Assembly (NCBI GenBank): GCA_022818135.1
Contig: JAFMSR010000002.1
Location: 48,709,706-48,773,705, forward strand
Source: Saxidomus purpurata
Lineage: Eukaryota; Mollusca; Bivalvia; Venerida; Veneridae
Reading direction: 5' to 3'
Length of the DNA: 64,000 nucleotides
Made by a program: the position numbers and the translations under genes. The notes below the pieces were generated by a model. It saw only the letters and a program-made list of their open reading frames with translations. It was not told the DNA's origin and searched no databases. Shown here one piece after another: positions 41,401 to 56,400 of the stretch (the stretch's first letter is position 1; every line of letters begins with the position of its first letter).

Positions 41401-44400
41401 TTAACATTGGGCTTGTAGTTTCAAAGACGCCGCTTGAAGAAAATGGTGGACAGACGTACGCCAAGTGGTTACAATAGCTTCAAGCTCAAAACACTGAGGG
41501 GAGGGAGCTTGAGTACTATGGTAAAATTTTCTAATCAACTGATTTTAACTTACCTGAGATTACGGACAAAACCTGCAAGGGCAACTGCAGTATTGATTCT
41601 TTTAGACATTGTATCTTCCTGAAGCCTAGCTGCTGATGCTGCAAACTCCTCTTGAAGGGTCTAAAAACAAAGAAAGCCATATTAGCCCTATACAGTATTC
41701 ACTCAATGCCATATGAAGAAGTTGACGATGTATTGCCATGCAATATGAAGTCCCCTACAGATTTTAGCAATCTATTGAGTGTGTACACAATTGCAGTATG
41801 CCAGAGAGTGTGTATGTCACAGATCATTCATTTCTGTTTATGTGAACAGGTTGCAATATAGGTACAGCTATATAAAACCATGACATAAGACATAAGTGTG
41901 ACCCTGACCTTGGAAATGGGTGGCTGGTTGCTGTGCATGACACACCCTTGGGGTATGGGTAACAATTGTGTGAAGTTATATCACAATCGGTTCATGCATT
42001 TGGAAGATACAAAACAGGCGGGGGGAGCATTTAGTAGTGTTTAAGCCTTAAGTCAAACGTTCACTTTGGTAGTAGATGGCTGGTTGTTGCATGATACATC
42101 CTTGAAGATACACAGTACACATGCTGGGTGATGAAGTTAGGTAAAAAACAATCTGGCAATGGAGTCAACTTGCATAAATTATTGCACTGGGTACTTTGGG
42201 TTGTGGTCTCAACAGAGTAAATTTAGCTTCTATTGAGTATTGCAAAAAATATGGTTCTATACCTTGACCTTGGATCGCATATACTCAGCCTGCATGCAGG
42301 CAGCATCTTTTTCGTTTCTTATTTTTTCTATCTCTTGGTTCTTTTTGGTTAACTGATTCTGTAACTTCTTCTCCCGTCCATGGTCTAGCTGACTGAAATA
42401 AAATAGAAACCACAGATAATAAGTGGCCCAGAAGGACCCGTATTGCTCTCCGAGTTCTGTGAAAATCTTTCAGAAAATATAACCTGTTATCAAGGTTTGG
42501 GAAAAATTGTCTGGTTTTCCTACAGCATTGATCCATTTCTTTACAAATATTCTACAGATTGAAGGTACACTGAGCAAATTTTGTGAAAATCCATGAGAAA
42601 ATAGGACCTGTAAAATTTTATCGAGATTTTCCAATCATCTACTGCAGCCCCTGTAGTTTTCGCAATGTAGCTAAATTTCTATACAGATCATCTACATGTT
42701 ACAGAATCCTAACCTATTCCTGACTGAACTTAAAATCTAAAATGGATTTGTCATTAAATTTGGACATGTCAAATGAACACTGTGACCTGTAGAGTGTTGT
42801 CAAGGGAAAGATATAAGGGAGGTCCCTGTGACATTGACCTTTGACTCACTGACCAAAAATCAGAAAGGATCATCATCTACTCAGTAAGACCAATCATCCT
42901 AAGAAGTTTGAAGACTGTGGGTGAAACAGGTCTAAGATATTGTGCGGAAATGATTTTCAAAGTTTAACTGAGCATCTAGATAATTCATGTTTGACCATCT
43001 TTGGTTAAATATTTTGTACAACTCATCCATAAGTCGAATAAGCTTTTAAATGGTTTCTGGATTATATGTATTTATTTATGGTAAATGTTTTTTCCACTTA
43101 AATATGCATATTGTGCAAGTTTAAGATTGCTTTACAAATGTAAACGCCAGAGTGTAAACAACTAAACGCGAGTAGTCGCCAGTCAGAGCTCTTAGTTACT
43201 CACTTTATCTGCATGGGAAAGCCCATATTTGGAATGTGTGGTTGCCCCATTGGAGGTTGTCCAGGTGGTGGCCCAATGATAGGGGGAGGCTGCCCCATTG
43301 GAGATACTGTGTTACGATCTCTCTGTGGTTTTATAATCCCAGCTGGAAAAGAGGGTCCCATATGCGGGTGTCCAGGGCCTTCAGAGAACATACTGGTGTC
43401 ATTATGTTGTTGTCTTGTCTGTTGGTTCTGTTTTCCCATTGCAGGCCTGCTCTGACAGTACCCAGCTTGTATCATACCGTCACTTAAACTGAAATTGTCT
43501 ACTATCACATCTCCATAGAAACCACTTCCATCTGCCAGAGGTCGTGTTCGTATTAACTGAGCCATCTTATTATCAGTCAGGGATTTTAGAAACAATATAC
43601 CCTGAAAATGGATAGAGACAAGTTTTCAAGAAAGAGTACTTATGAATACTTTCAAACTAAATAATCCTATTAAGCACATCTCTTTAAAAGAAACAAGAGA
43701 TGACAGCTACAGTTTACTGGAGTATGACTATTACAAGGTCAAATGAAAATCAAGTCAACATTGTTTTCCTACAGTCTGATCTAGTGTACCAACCTTTCAT
43801 CTGACATGGCCGAATTTGGGGGCATACAAATCTGTACAAGTTAAAGTGTATTTAATTTGACCTACAAAACTTGTAATATGCATGATCAGCTATGTCAACA
43901 TTTGTTCCAAAGAATTTTAGATCTCCCAAAACATGAAAATGTTACAGTGTAAAAACTTCTGACAGTGCACAGGTGCACATGCACCAAACCATGTGTACCT
44001 GTTTATCACTGAGATCCTTTGCTCTGGTGTTATGTAACTGTATTTTACAAGCCAAACCTTTCACACTTGCAACACTGGCAGGGAGTTCTACAAGACTGCC
44101 AAGTGCAACCTCTTCTGTGTTACCATAGTCTATATACTGTATCTTGAACTGAAAGATAAAAGATGAATATACACCAAATGGAATAAAGCTAAAGAGTTGT
44201 AGTATGTATGTCACCTGACCTACTTACGACCAAATGTGATCACAATTCAACCTTAAACTGTATATTTATAATAAACACATTCTGGTTGACCATGACAAGA
44301 CAAACAGTCTGACCAATTTACATGATGATTGGCTGTAAAATGTGACTACTATAGTACTAACAAGTCTTTTCTTGGATCTGATCTGGTAACCAAGCTATTG

Positions 44401-47400
44401 TCGAGAACTTGACATATTGTGTTTTGTATATATGATGACGTAACAATGTTTTTGGTGCATAAAGTACCATTTGTAGGCGCGTAATTTTGTTATCTCACTT
44501 TTCTGAAAGTTTCATGCTAAGGGAATAGTTTTGAGGCAATTCTGTAGATTGAGATTGCAAGTCGGAACTCAATATTGCCAAAATTGAAAATCCTTTCTTA
44601 ACCACTATTTTGGTTCATTATTCAGCAAATTATGACTGTACCTTATGTATATATTGAAATCAGTTACTCATAAAGAGTCTTAGTGCTTAATTATGTTGAT
44701 TTATTGAGAGTTTTGTGAAACTGCATTCTGAGTGATGCTGGTCGGATGCTAAAAATAGACCAAAAATAAGAATGCTTCAAAATCATCATTTTGAATCAGT
44801 CTGCATAATTTTAAGGCTGCTATATTATTATATATATTAAAACCTTTGTTTGTGAGGAATTGCATAACATGACATGCAGGATTTTCTCTGCAATTTAAGT
44901 TTCTTCTCTTTCTTTTCATTCTGCTAGGCTGCGTCTTTATGTAACAGGTGCTTGGAAAATGAATATCAGCTAGTTTAATATGTTAACAAGAAGTTAGTGG
45001 CAAATGGTTGAAGAGCTAGGTTCTTAAATAGTAAGGCTTTGTTTTAAGTATATTTTTGTATTTTTTGAGACCTTTCATTTGTTGTAATTGGCAAAATCAG
45101 CTCTTAGAAGTGACCACTCATTTTGGTCAGCCATTTTTGTGGTGCCTACTAAACGACGGTACCAGTATCCCCCGGTACCGGTATCCGCCGGTATCGCCCA
45201 TTATTGATTTTTTACACACTCAACAGACTGTTAATCCTTTTAAATAATCGATAATTGAGAGTGTTGTGTGTTTACATGGTTGAGCAATTATAAAGTATAA
45301 ACTTTTTTTTGGTAAATTTGATGTATGTGTTACTTAAAACAATTCAATATGAAGCCATAATGTACAAATTAAGATTAACTGAGATGCAATGGTTGGTTAA
45401 AGGACTAAACTCGGCCGTCTCTTTATGAAACCACATCATTTTGTTTATAATTGTGCTTATTGGGTCCACCATCCTCTAGAGGCTATAATCGGTACGACCC
45501 GAGAAACCACATCAGTGCAATTCACACTTACATGTACTTGAAATCATTTATTGTGCTTCAATACGTGACTGCATAATATATGTTGCCAAAATTTTCCATG
45601 TTTCAAATAATAAGTATGCATGTCTAGATTGCAAATGTGTAAGTCAAATAAATTAGATGTCACAAATAAATAGTAAACATGAATATTACTGTAATGAAAC
45701 TCACCTTATCAATTTGTCATTGCCATGTCATGTACACTTTTACCGAATAAAAAAACTAAAATTTATAAACTTAGCGATGTTATACTCTAAGAAACATAGA
45801 ACTGACTAGATAAAATGAACGAACAAATAAATACAATTGTGGACATGTTGTACAATTAAGCTTGTCAAAGACATACTAAACAATAACCAAGAGACCACAG
45901 AAACAAGAGGTATTTCTGTAAAAGTTGAATGCATGAACGAACGAATGAATGCTTTTTATGAGCCAATCTAACATCATAAGTACCACATCCTGCTGTTAGT
46001 AGGAGGGGAAGCATCAGAGATAAATAAGTAAAAATATTTTCACAACCCACCACAGCAAGTAACTGCAAATATGTTTTCATGTATGTGATGCGTACATTTG
46101 ATATTTTTCAAGTGGGACAAAGGATTTATTATAAAAGCATATTTTACTCTAATTGCTGTCTTTTTCACAGCGACCGATACTGAATAAACAACCCAATTAA
46201 GGGATTATAGGGGCCCCAAGGTGTCACTTTGTATATTGTCACTTTTTAACACGGATTAATTACTTAAATCTGAAGTCTATGAGAAAGTAGAATAAATGTG
46301 AAATTAAGAAGCTGCATATAGAGTGCATAAACAATAAAAACAAGAGCTGTCACATGACAGCACGCTCGACTATTCGAAAGCTTGTTGTGAAATGGGGTTT
46401 TGTCAAGAACAGGAGTTTGTGTACTGTCTATAGAATTAAGGTCAAAGATATGAAACTTGTTCAAAGACCTTTGTAAATGTACTTGCTTCAAGGCCTTACT
46501 TTGGATTCTGCAAGCCAACTGGAGGGAGGATGGGGGATATTTCAAAGAAATACATGACCTTGTATATTTGATCATGAATAATTTTGTAACTTTTCAAAAT
46601 TGATATGTTGAATTAAAAAAGCATGACCGCTTCATGCTGCATAATTATTCTATGACATTTCAAAAGAAAGCCTTTTGAGTATTTCCATTTTAGTCTGGAA
46701 AAACTGTGACAAAATTCTAAGTAAAAAGGGCATAAATATGTCAAAATAAAAACATTGGTGAAGATGTTGCGTAAATCGTTCGATAGTATTCTATCTTTAA
46801 CAAAACTTCAAAGTTAAAAGGGACACAAATCTATCAAAAATCAAAACAGAGTTAGGGGGTTGTTTCTCAGGTGTAGATGTTGATGGTAAACATATATTTT
46901 GAGTTTCAAGTCATACCTTTATATAGTATTCAAGATATTTGAATTTACAAAAAAAAAATACCAAACTTCTAAGTAAAAAGGGGCTAAACCGTCAAAAATC
47001 AAAACAGAGTTATGGGAATTGTTTCCTCAGGTGTATATGTTGATGGTAGACACTACTTTGAGTTTCAAGTCGTCAATACCTTTGAAGTATTCAAGATATT
47101 TGAATTTATAAAAACTTTAACCAAAATTTCTAAGTTAAAAGGGGCATAAATCTGTCAAAAATCAAAACGAGTTATGGGGTTGTTTCTCAAGGTGAAGATG
47201 TTGATGGTAAACTTGTTTGAGTTTCAAGTCATACCTTTGATAGTATTCAAGATATTTGACTTTATGAAAAACTTTAACCAACGCGACCCCCACCCCACGC
47301 CGCGCCCCAGTGCAATAGTCTCCTTATCTTCGAATGCGAGCAAAAATCATTATTCACTAATTCACTCTTAAAATTTAAACAGTCAAGAGTTGACATGAGT

Positions 47401-50400
47401 CACTTTCTTATATATGTACACAGCATAATTTACTGTTAACATTAATTGAAAAAAGAAATCAAATCTAGTAAATATTTAAATGCACGTGTTGTTAACTTGT
47501 AGCGCACTTACAATGTTTAAACATAGTCAGCGCATGAAGTATATCACACACTTTTTTACGACTGTAAAAGGTATATAAAAAGAGATCTGTATGCAATGTC
47601 ATTATAAGCATGAAAGCATCATATTATCGTGAATGAAAATACTCAAACTATGACTCGTATGAGATTTTAGTAAATATTATAAAATCTGCTAGTATTTTGT
47701 CCTGAACATAAATACCTAAACAGCCATTTAAACAAAAGCTTACTTGAATAATCTTACTCTTGTGCTAAATTTATTATTGTATAGAGAAATGTTTAAATAA
47801 ATATAAGTCTTCATATACAGTTCTGCCACTATTTTGGTATTTGCAGATCGCAGTTATTAAATATTCATCATCTATAACTGCATAATTTATATTTCCTTTC
47901 GTAAGTGCACAACTACGTTTTTTTCTCGATCAACGCCTCTTTCTCAACTACTTGCAACATTCATTCAAGCATTTCGGATACCGGGATTTGCGATACCGGC
48001 GTTTCTTGCTCGATACCGTCGTTTAGTAGGCACCCATTTTTGTTTTTCCCCATTTTTGGAGGGAGAGAAATAGCTGCTATTTTAATTGCCTTAAAGAATT
48101 ATCTGGTTGTTAAAACTTATGTGTTAGGGTGCATAATTTTATATAGATTACATTGAATTATTTTGTTTTTGATGACAATTTTTGGTTTTGTTGCTTTTGT
48201 TGGAAAATGTAATTTATGGGAGGAGTTAGAGTTTAAATGCCAATCATGTGAAAAATTAGATTGGTCTTTTAGCCAATCAGAAGACAGCATTTCTTCTCTA
48301 TATAAGGCCTGAATCCCTAGGCTTATGAGCTTTTTTTACTTTTGGACTTTTTGGCACTATGGACTAAAACTAGTAAATTCTATTCAAAATTAATACAGAA
48401 ATTAATTACTTTAGAGTGACAACAATTAGTAAATGTTTTAATGAGTAAACTCTGAGAATAAAAATAATGAAAATATGGAATTTCATCATGGAACTTTATA
48501 GGTATGAAGATTTCTCTTGGAATGATTTTAACTTAAATATCTTATATGTTGTGCTTGAATATTATCAACATCCTGAACAGGCACTTTTGGAATACAGTTT
48601 AAGATTGGTATGTAAACTATGAAAACACGATATAACATTGAGCACACTGAGTAACTATTAAACTTTTTGTAAATATATGTAGAACTTGTTGCTGAGGTAA
48701 AATAAATGTATGAAAACAAATGGTGTTGGCTTTTTCAATGGAATAGTTAATGAATGAAAGGGAGATAACAAATAAGAAAACTTGATCCCAGAACTTAAGC
48801 CATTTACCCTGGTAACCTAGGACAATTTGAACAATGGAACATTTAATGCACATGGCTCTTAAACCCCGAGTGTAAAAGACTTCTGACCGGTCTTATAAAT
48901 GGTCAGTGGTGTCGGTCATCCTGATTAATAAATTGAAAGCCCACGAACTAAGTCTATTTCAAGGATCATTTGAAAACGAGCTTGCCCCCGAAGGGCAGGT
49001 TTACCACACTATTAATCCCAGGTGACCAACATTCAATCTGGACCTAAAAATCATATGGACAAACATTTTGACCAATTTTCATGAAAGGATACTAAACGTG
49101 GCCTCTAGAGTGTTAGCAAGGTATTTCTTTGATTTGTCCGTGTTATCTAGTTTTTGAGGCCAGGCAACCTAGATTCAACTAGACCTAGATATCATCGAGA
49201 ATTCTGACAAATATTCATTATCATTGGGTAATAAATGTGGCCTTTAGAGTGCTAACAAGGCCTTTCTTTGATATGACCGTGTGAACAAGTTTTAACACAA
49301 GATAATCCATATTCAAATTTGATCAACAATTCTGTGAACAAAACTTCTGTACAGACATAATAACTTTCAGACCATTTCATAATACAGTTAAACTTCCTTC
49401 GCTCGAACTTCATTGGTCGAAGGTCCCTGCAAAATCTCTATATAAATCATACTGTTCCACCTCCGAAACCTCGAACCTGTCTGGCGGTCCCTTTAGATCT
49501 ATTTCTTTGTCAATTACATCCTTTTGTTCGAACAATAAAAGGTGTCAGTCTCAATTATCAGGCAAACAATTGCACATTGATCAGACGTTTCTTGGACGGT
49601 GCATGTTTTTAGCACCTCGGTAAATGAACAATAAAAGGTAATCTGAATTCCTTTATAATGTTGATAAAAATTAGTGATAAATTGGCATAAATTTAAGTTT
49701 TTTCACGAAGATGGATATAGTATTTAATGAGCGACTGAATTTTGGAAAGGGCATGCTGACGCTAAAAGATTTTTAAAAATAGTTAAAGATATGTGTTCGC
49801 GATTTAATCATTTTGACTTCTAACTAAAATTGCAATTGATGAATAAATTTTGCGTTTCATCAGCTTTCCATTGACATAAAACATGTTGAAATGTCTTTCG
49901 TTTGAAGAAAGTCAGGTATACCGGTTCGGAAATCTGCTTTTAGGCCTACCCAATAAAAGCTCTTCAAAAATGAAAAAGTCGAAAAAAAAATGCAATAATT
50001 TGACTGAATTTCGCAGACTAATTTTTTTTCATGCAGGGACAATTTGTCCAAGGTCCAATCTTTGTGTATAATATGCACTTATGCTTTTTAAATATAGAAA
50101 ATATAAAACCTGATTTAAATGTGTATTATATTCAAGTTTCTCCAGTATAACGACCTGTGACTGGTGGACCTCGATGGCTCAAACCACAGATCCCTCAAAC
50201 TAAAATTGACAGTCCCTTCCAGTTCAAGCGAACAAAGTTTAACTGTATATTCCTTTCTGTGTTCTATGTTTAAGTGTATTCAATGTCTATTACTATTTCA
50301 ATTTAATGTAATATTAAAGTTATATGACCCTTCAAAATGGTCATATTGGTTTATAGTTAAGAACTATGTTCAAAACACAGTGAATACTTTAAAACATATA

Positions 50401-53400
50401 ACAAATAAGTTTTACCAAGTTATTTCTGTTATTGACAAAAACAAGTTCAGAAATACATAACCAAAAGGGTGGATTTTTTATTTTTGACTAGGATAGTCAA
50501 AAAAGGTTTTTACAGATTTCCTCTATATTCAATGTGAATGAAACTGTTATACAGATCATTATTTTTGGGCTATAACTATGGCAATGTTTATTATTCTAGG
50601 AGTATAAATCACTAATTAATGTTTTATTTAAAATTTTGATGGTCACTTTGAACGGTAATATCACTTTTAAAGTCATTTTAATGTGATTTACTCTATGCTT
50701 CGTATGAAAATCTTGTATCTCTCTACTGTTCATTTTTTTTGTAAAATGTTTTTGTTCAAGTACTTGATTCTGTAAATATTGTATGTAAATATGTTGAGGC
50801 CCAAATGGTAGATTGCTTTGGCAAATATGCAGTCTTGTTTAATAAAAACTTTATTATTATTATCAAGACAGCCATTCTGACTAAATTTCATGAAGTTCAA
50901 GTGAAAATTGCAGACTCCATTGCATACACAAGGTATTTCTATGATTTGACCAAGTGACGTAGTTTTTTAGCAATTTCAATTCAATTGTTTATTGTATAAT
51001 AAGGCCTCTGGCCCATACACAAGTATAATTATATACAAAAGATTTTCATAGAGTGCATTAACATATAGGTAAGTAAATACAACAAAGCTCAGATTACCCA
51101 TATTCAAACTTGACCTAGAATCAAGACAATCATTCTGACCCAGTTTCATGATGATCCAATGAAAAATGCAACCTTTATGGCATTCACAAGGTTTTTCTAT
51201 GATTTAACCTGGTTACCTACTTTTTTACCACAGATGACCCATATTCAAATTTGACCTAGATTTTATCAAGGCAATTAATCTGACTAAGTTTAATGAAGAT
51301 CTAATGAAAAATGCATCATCTACTGCATTCACAAAGTTAAGTACAGACGGACGGACGACAAACATCGAGTGATCACATTAGCTCATCTTGAGTACTGAGG
51401 TGAGCTAAAAAGGGGGACAAATGAACTGGTCAGGTAACAAGAGCTGTCAGTAGACAGCGCGCTCGACTATTCTCAGTGATTGACAATATAAAATAATATC
51501 CATCCTGGAGGATATTGTTAAAGTGTAGTTAATAACAGGAACTTGTAAATAGAAAAGAGTGTAATTAAAATATCTGAGGTAGTACGCAAACTTTAACGTA
51601 AGTTCTAAGTAAAAAAAGGGGCATAATATTGTAAACAAGAGCTGTCCCTCACAAGTGACGAATGCCCCCGAAAGAGGTGCCTCACGTCTATGTCCTCTCC
51701 ATGTGCTCAATAAATGTGCTATGTAATTTTAAAATCCTTCCATGCATGACAGAGTAATCATGCATACGTATTCCATTACTTTAAACACTAAGTGTGACCT
51801 TGACCTTTGAAGTAGGGACTTGGGTCTTGCCTGGACACATCCGCTTGATGTGCTAGACATTTCTGCCAAGTTATTTTAAAATCCTTCAAAGCATAATAAA
51901 GTTATAGTCCGGACACAAATGTATGCATATATACAGGATTCCATTACCTATAAATTCTAAGTGTGACCTTGACCTTTGTGGTAGGGATGTGGGTCTTGCA
52001 CGCGACACGTCCTCTTGATGTGCTAGACATTTGTGCCAAATTATTTTAAAATCCTTCAAAGCATGACAAAATTACAGTCCGGACACAAATGTGTGCATAT
52101 ATGCATATATAGAGGAATTCTTCGTTCAAACTCTAAGTGTGACCTTGACCTTTGAGGTAGGGGCGTGGGTCCTGCACGCGACACGTTGTCTTGATGTGCT
52201 AGACATTTGTGCCAAGTTATTTTAAAATCCTTCAATGCTGACAAAGTTACAGTCCGGACACGAATGTGTGCATATATGCATATATAGAGGAATCCATTAC
52301 CTTCAAACTCTAAGTATGACCTTGACCTTTGAGCTAGGGACGTGGGTCTTGCACGCGACACGCCGTCTTGATGTGCTAAACATGTGTGCCTAGTTATTTT
52401 AAAATCCTTCAATGCATGACAAGTTACAGTCCGGACCGAATGTATGCTATTTAGAGGATTCCATAACCTTCATACTCCAAGTGTGACCTTCACCTTTGAG
52501 GTAGGGATGTGGGTCTTGCACGCGACACGCCGTCTTGATGTGCTAGACATGTGTGCCAAGTTTTTTAAAATCCTTCAATGCATGACAGAGTTACAGTCCG
52601 GACACGAATTTGTAATGGGGACGCCCCCCACGGACGGACGGACGGACGGACGGTGCGATTTTAATATGCCTCCCTTCGGGGGCATAAAAAGTTTGATACA
52701 GTGACCTCCTCCTGTACTCAGGTTGAGATCATGATGGTGAACAAGTGTGCAAACTTTCAAAGCCATATGTCGATGGACTTTGAAATTATCTGAGGTGGTA
52801 CGCAAACTTTAACGTAAATTTTAAGTCGAAAAAGGGGCATAATTTTGTCAAAATGCTTGATAGAGTTACCTCCTCCTGTGTACAGGTTGGGGGCATGATG
52901 GTGAACAAGCGTGCAAAGTTTCAAAGCCAGATGTCAATGGACTTTGAAAATATTTGAGGTGGTACGCAAACTTTAACGTAAATTCTAAGTAGAAAAAGGG
53001 GCATAATTTTGTCAAAATGCTTGATAGAGTTACCTCCTCCTGTGTACAGGTTGGGGGCATGATGGTGAACAAGTGTGCAAAGTTTCAAAGCCATATGTCA
53101 ATGGACTTTGAAAATATTTGAGGTGGTACGCAAACTTTAACGTAAGTGGTTACGCCGACGCCGACGCTCGGGTGACTAGGATAGCTCTCCTTATTCTTCG
53201 AATAGTCGAGCTAAAAAAATGGATGGATAATGAGAACATTACATGCCCCCACCACCTTTTGGCAAGGACTTAACAAGAAGCCCAAAAGGGCCCAGTATTG
53301 CTCTACAGGATTGACTGGACTGTTGTAATTTTTCAAAAAATCTTTTAAATAGGACTGTGAAACTGACCTTGAACCACTGACCCAAAAAACGGTAGGGCTC

Positions 53401-56400
53401 ATCAACTCAATCCTATGAAGTTTGAAAACTGTGGGTCATATAGCTTTCAGGCAACCTTCTGAGCAAGTTTCAAGAAATTCAAATGAAAATTGTGACCTGT
53501 AGAATGTTATCAAGGAAAAGTTCAAAGACAGATGGACAATGGAAAAATCACAATGGCATAAGCTCTGCGGGACTTTGTCCAGTACAGCTAAAATTAAGTA
53601 TACCTATGTTCTATACAAGCACAGTACATATTTCAGAACTGAAGCAGGGTCTAATTTGAAAAACTTTTGTTACCTTATCAGTGCCAAGATTCTGCTTCAC
53701 CTGACATCTGTACCACATACCATCTTCACTGAATAAACATGCATATACCTGTAAAAAGTAGAATACCATTGAAACAAGAGGGCCAAGATGGCCCTATATC
53801 GCTCACATGGCTACCATTGGCCATAATACAAGATCATCAATAGCAGAAAGGGTCAATATTTACGTGGGAGACAAGATTTGAACATTCTTGGTAGAGGTCC
53901 ATTAGGCAATGATAAATGCCAAATTACTAAAGTTTTTCCTACATAAGCCTATGTAAAATCAAGAGGCCCCCGGGTGGGGGTCAATTTTGAGCAGGGGGTC
54001 ATAATTTGAACAATCTTAGTAGAGATCCACTAGGCAATGTCACTTGCTAAATATCTAAGCTCTAAGCCATGTGGTTTCAGAAGAAGATTTTTTAAGTTTT
54101 CCTATATAAGCCTGTGCAAAACTAAGTGATCCCACCCCCGGCCCCTTCCCCATCCGGCGATGATGCATGCCAAATATCTAAGCTCTAGGTTTTGTGGTTT
54201 CAGAAATATAGATTTTCAAAGTTTTTCCTACATCAGCCCATGTAAAAACAAGTGACCCCCTGGTGTGGTCAATTTTGACCCGGGGTCATAATTTAAACAA
54301 TCTTGGTAGAGATCCACTTCCTTATGCCTCATGCTAAATATCTAAGCACTAGGTCTTGTAGTTTCAGAGAAAGTGATTTTTCCCATATAAACCTTTGTAA
54401 AAACAAGAGGGCCAAGATGGCCCTATATCGCTTACCTGACTACCACTTGCTATAATACAAGGAGTCATGATTTTAACATAATTTGTAGAGGCCCACCACA
54501 CAATGCTTAGTAAGATTCCAAATATCTAAGCTCTGCCTGTGGGCCTTGTGGTTTTTTAACGTTTTCCCTATATAAGCCTATGTGAAATCAAGTGACCCCC
54601 TCCCTAACTCCCATAAAGGGTTAATTTTGACCCTGGGGTCATGATTTGAACAATAATAATAATAATAATAATAAATTCTTTATTTTAAGAAGGTAACATG
54701 TACAGATATGCAAACAAAATATTTACAACATCTTAGTTCAAACATGGCCTTCTGTAACATGGAAAAGGAAAAATGATTTCATACTCCATTTACACATTGA
54801 AACGACAATCACTCAAGAATTGAAAATAAATAATCGCATTTATACCTAACAAACATCTATCGGATAATAAAAATATTTAATTACATCTGCTTAAAAGATA
54901 GTTTTTCAGTGACTGTTTGAATAAGCTCAAAGATGTAACTGAGCGAATATTTGTAGTATTGTTCCAGTATTGTGCAGACATATAGGAAAATGAGGTTTTC
55001 ATGTAATTTGATCGTTGTTTAGGTGTTACCAAGTCATTGTTAGTAATTGATCTAAGGCAATATACATTATTACTGGAAAAGGTGAGCAAATCTTTTATAT
55101 AAACAGGCGCCATGCTATACTGGGCTTTATATACCAAGACTGCCGTATGATAATGACACCTGTCTGCAAAAGACATCCATTGAAGTTCATGTAATAATGA
55201 CGAATTAGAATTATTCGAGTCTTTTTTTCGAATTAATTTCGCCATTCTAATTTGTAGTTTATATATCGAGTTAATGTTCTTTCTTCCTGCTCCCCACACA
55301 GTGCAGCAATAGTCAAGTGTTGATAATACATATGCATTGTAATACATTATTTTCATATCGTCATTTAGATAAAAACTTATTTTTTCGAATAGCGCTTTTT
55401 TATTATTAATTTTGGAACAAACTGTTTGTAATTGTAACTTCCATGATAATGCGTTGTCTATATAAACACCAAGAATCTTTTGTGCAGTAACATTTTCAAT
55501 TTCAGAGTCAGCTATATTTAATTTCAGATGCAAATCATTTTTACTTCTTAGTTTGTGGGTCGTAGTTATTATCATACATTTAGTTTTTGAAGGATGAAGC
55601 GACATATTGTTTACTTTACACCAATCAGTAATTGCGTTCAAGTTTGTTTGCAGTTTATTCTGTAAGACATGTATATCAGAGTTGGATTCATAAAGGGTAG
55701 AGTCATCTGCGTATAAGTCGATATTACCTGAGTCCATTTCATAGGCGATGTCATTAATGTATATGAGAAAGAGAAGAGGTCCTAGGATCGAGCCAATCTT
55801 GGTGAAGGTCCACAAGGTAATAATACATGCTAAATATCTCAGCTCTAGGCCTTGTGGTTTAAGTGAAGAAGATTTATAAAGTTATTCCTATATAAGCCTA
55901 TGTAAAATCAATCGACCCCTTCAGACTGGGGCACTTTTGACCCAGGGGTCAATATATGAACAATCTTGGTAGAGGTAGAGATTTTTAAAGCTTTTCCTAT
56001 TTGTTGCCATAGCAACCAGAGTTCTGGATGGAATGAAATTCTTTGAACAACTTTGATAGAAGTTCATGCAAGGGAACATCCCTGCAAAGTTTCATCAACA
56101 TTGGCCCAGTGATTTGATAGGAGATGTCGTTTGAAGGAAATGGTGGACGGACGGACCACGTGGGTGACCTAATAGCTCACCCTGGCACTTTGTGCAAGGT
56201 GAGCTAACAATAGGAATCATCTAGTTTTTTAAGACCAATTATCATATGAAGTTTGAATAATGTGGGTCTAATGGATCTCTTGTTACTGAATGGAAACAAT
56301 TTTTGGGTCACCGTGACCTCTGTCCCCAACAACATAAGGGACCACCTGAACCTTTTGAGGTCAAATGAAAATTGTGACCTGTAGAAAGTTATCAAGGAAA

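Larger units (their letters stand above)
49010..51413 (+). repeat. Family G element, interrupted by a TIR element and LINE 3' ends
   Basis: G units run 49010-49380 and resume at 50866-51340. They close with 'agacggacggacgacaaaca' and the tail hairpin 'ttagctcatcttgagtactg' + 'aggtgagctaaaaag'. A further small insert sits at about 50970-51090. Confidence 0.75.
54401..56210 (+). repeat. Family A element interrupted by a LINE
   Basis: Head 'acaagagggccaagatggcc' at 54402. The core is broken at 'gatttgaacaat' (54654) and resumes 'caatcttggtgaaggtccac' at 55794. The terminal module has 'ttgttgccatagcaaccaga', followed by 'ggacggacggaccacg' and tail 'gctcaccctggcactttgtg' + 'caaggtgagctaac'. Confidence 0.85.

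Noticed and set aside
43213..43487. Plus-strand frames rich in Gly, Cys and Pro
   Set aside because: Antisense shadows of the Pro/Gly/Met-rich exon on the minus strand, which has phase-compatible splice sites.
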